Below, in pieces: positions 5,665 to 6,477 of a stretch of DNA of 6,477 bases. Every line of letters begins with the position of its first letter. Within the stretch, counting starts at the first letter, position 1. The position numbers were made by a program, and so were the translations under genes. The stretch covers positions 1 to 6,477 of the forward strand of contig QMXA01000060.1 of the NCBI GenBank assembly GCA_003661905.1, written 5' to 3'. The notes beneath the pieces are model-generated. The model saw nothing but the letters and a program-made list of their open reading frames with translations. It was not told the origin of the DNA and did not search any database. Source of the DNA: Thermoprotei archaeon. GTDB lineage: Archaea > Thermoproteota > Thermoprotei_A > Sulfolobales > Ignisphaeraceae.

Positions 5665-6477
5665 TTAATGAACTTTAATTACTATCTTTACTGGGTCACC
5701 TATTTTCTTTTCCGCTATTTCAATGGCTTTGACTAGCTCATTGAATCTGAATTCATGTGTAACGAGTTTTCTTAAGACCTCTATCCTAGGCTTAATGAAG
5801 TTCATAGCCCTCCTTATATGAATTGGTGTACCGGGATTGAGTATGCCTATAATTTCCTTTTCTAAGCTAGATATGTACTTAAGATCTAGATCTATAGGCT
5901 TTCCAACAATACCTATCTGTACATGCTTACCTCCTGGTCTAACTGATTCAAGAGCTGTTTTCACAGCTGGTGGAGCACCGCTAGCTTCAAGAGCTACATG
6001 AACTCCTAGACCATCTGTTAATCGTCTTACGCTATCAACTACATTTTCCCTTCTAGCATCTATTACATAATCAGCTCCAACCTCCTTAGCTATTTGTAAT
6101 GGTTTATCACGAACATCAACTCCTATTACAAGGGATGCACCTGTATATTTTGCAGCTATTACTGTTGAGAGCCCTACAGCACCTAATCCAGTTACTAGGA
6201 CATAGTCTCCAGGTCTAACACTTCTCTCCACAGCATAGAATGCTGTTAAAAACATATCAGGTATAAGAACTGCATCACGGAAATCTAGGTCATCAGGTAT
6301 TTTAACAAGTACTCTCTCAGCAAATGGTACTCTCATGAAATAAGCAAATGCTCCATCGAAATTTATCCCAAATAATATCCTTCTCTCACATAACTGAGGT
6401 TTACCTATAGTGCAAAATCTACAACTACCACATGAAATAACATAAGACCCCATAACTCTATCTCCAGGTTTAAATCC
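5665..6477 (-). CDS. Zinc-dependent medium-chain alcohol dehydrogenase, 5' end outside window
   Basis: This is the C-terminal 270 residues of an MDR-superfamily dehydrogenase that oxidises an alcohol or reduces a carbonyl with a nicotinamide cofactor. The reading frame is open to the window edge, beginning GFKPGDRV, so the Met at 6453 is internal. About 70 to 80 N-terminal residues, with the first catalytic zinc ligands (Cys and His-Glu), are missing. Numbering from the first visible residue, Cys16, Cys19, Cys22 and Cys30 give the C-x2-C-x2-C-x7-C structural-zinc lobe. LIPDMFLTAF (71-80) resembles the segment carrying the Asp zinc ligand in Clostridium/Thermoanaerobacter secondary alcohol dehydrogenases, which points to Asp73. 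The Rossmann motif GLGAVG (97-102) is followed by an acidic residue in GVDVRD (Asp121), which favours NAD over NADP. The stop is 62 bp before the DUF362 gene. The substrate is unknown; threonine or polyol dehydrogenase is possible. Confidence 0.9.
   Translation of the reverse strand, partial: GFKPGDRVMGSYVISCGSCRFCTIGKPQLCERRILFGINFDGAFAYFMRVPFAERVLVKIPDDLDFRDAVLIPDMFLTAFYAVERSVRPGDYVLVTGLGAVGLSTVIAAKYTGASLVIGVDVRDKPLQIAKEVGADYVIDARRENVVDSVRRLTDGLGVHVALEASGAPPAVKTALESVRPGGKHVQIGIVGKPIDLDLKYISSLEKEIIGILNPGTPIHIRRAMNFIKPRIEVLRKLVTHEFRFNELVKAIEIAEKKIGDPVKIVIKVH

Noticed and set aside
4947..5678. Two plus-strand open frames (131 and 110 codons) opposite the DUF362 gene
   Set aside because: They are low-complexity, Ser/Ile/Thr-rich translations typical of antisense shadows, and the minus strand carries conserved DUF362 motifs.
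1..6477. CRISPR arrays, insertion sequences, tRNA or rRNA genes
   Set aside because: No regularly spaced repeats, transposase motifs, or RNA-gene signatures were seen; almost all of the window is occupied by minus-strand coding sequence.

Overview
The window is an AT-rich stretch in which every real gene lies on the minus strand, so it reads from position 6477 down to 1. Shine-Dalgarno matches of the GGTGA type, heavy use of AGA/AGG and ATA codons, GTG and TTG starts, and tight gene packing suggest an archaeon, most likely a thermophilic member of the Thermoproteota (crenarchaeal side). That placement is inferred from sequence style; no rRNA or other marker is present.

Layout in transcription order: (1) 6477-5665, a zinc-dependent medium-chain alcohol dehydrogenase, with its N-terminus outside the window; (2) 5602-4280, a DUF362-family protein whose C-terminal half carries a cysteine set like that of NuoB and [NiFe]-hydrogenase small subunits; (3) a 77-bp gap with a T-tract, TATA-like boxes and a 14-bp inverted repeat; (4) 4202-1854, the molybdopterin-binding large subunit of a xanthine dehydrogenase/aldehyde oxidoreductase-family hydroxylase; (5) 1847-1566, a MoaD/ThiS-type sulfur carrier ending in Gly-Gly; (6) 1563-664, the FAD-binding medium subunit; (7) 667-194, the two-cluster [2Fe-2S] small subunit; (8) 175-1, the start of a second MoaD/ThiS-like protein that runs off the window edge.

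Genes 4 to 8 are spaced from a 4-nt overlap to an 18-nt gap and almost certainly form one operon encoding a three-subunit hydroxylase. Electrons should pass from the molybdopterin site through two [2Fe-2S] clusters to FAD. The unusual part is two beta-grasp sulfur-carrier paralogues, one placed inside the subunit cluster and one just after it. They may be dedicated to making or sulfurating the pterin cofactor of this enzyme. The alcohol dehydrogenase upstream could supply an aldehyde substrate, but that link is inference. The enzyme's substrate cannot be read from the sequence. No RNA gene, mobile element, CRISPR array or gene-free stretch over 300 bases was seen.
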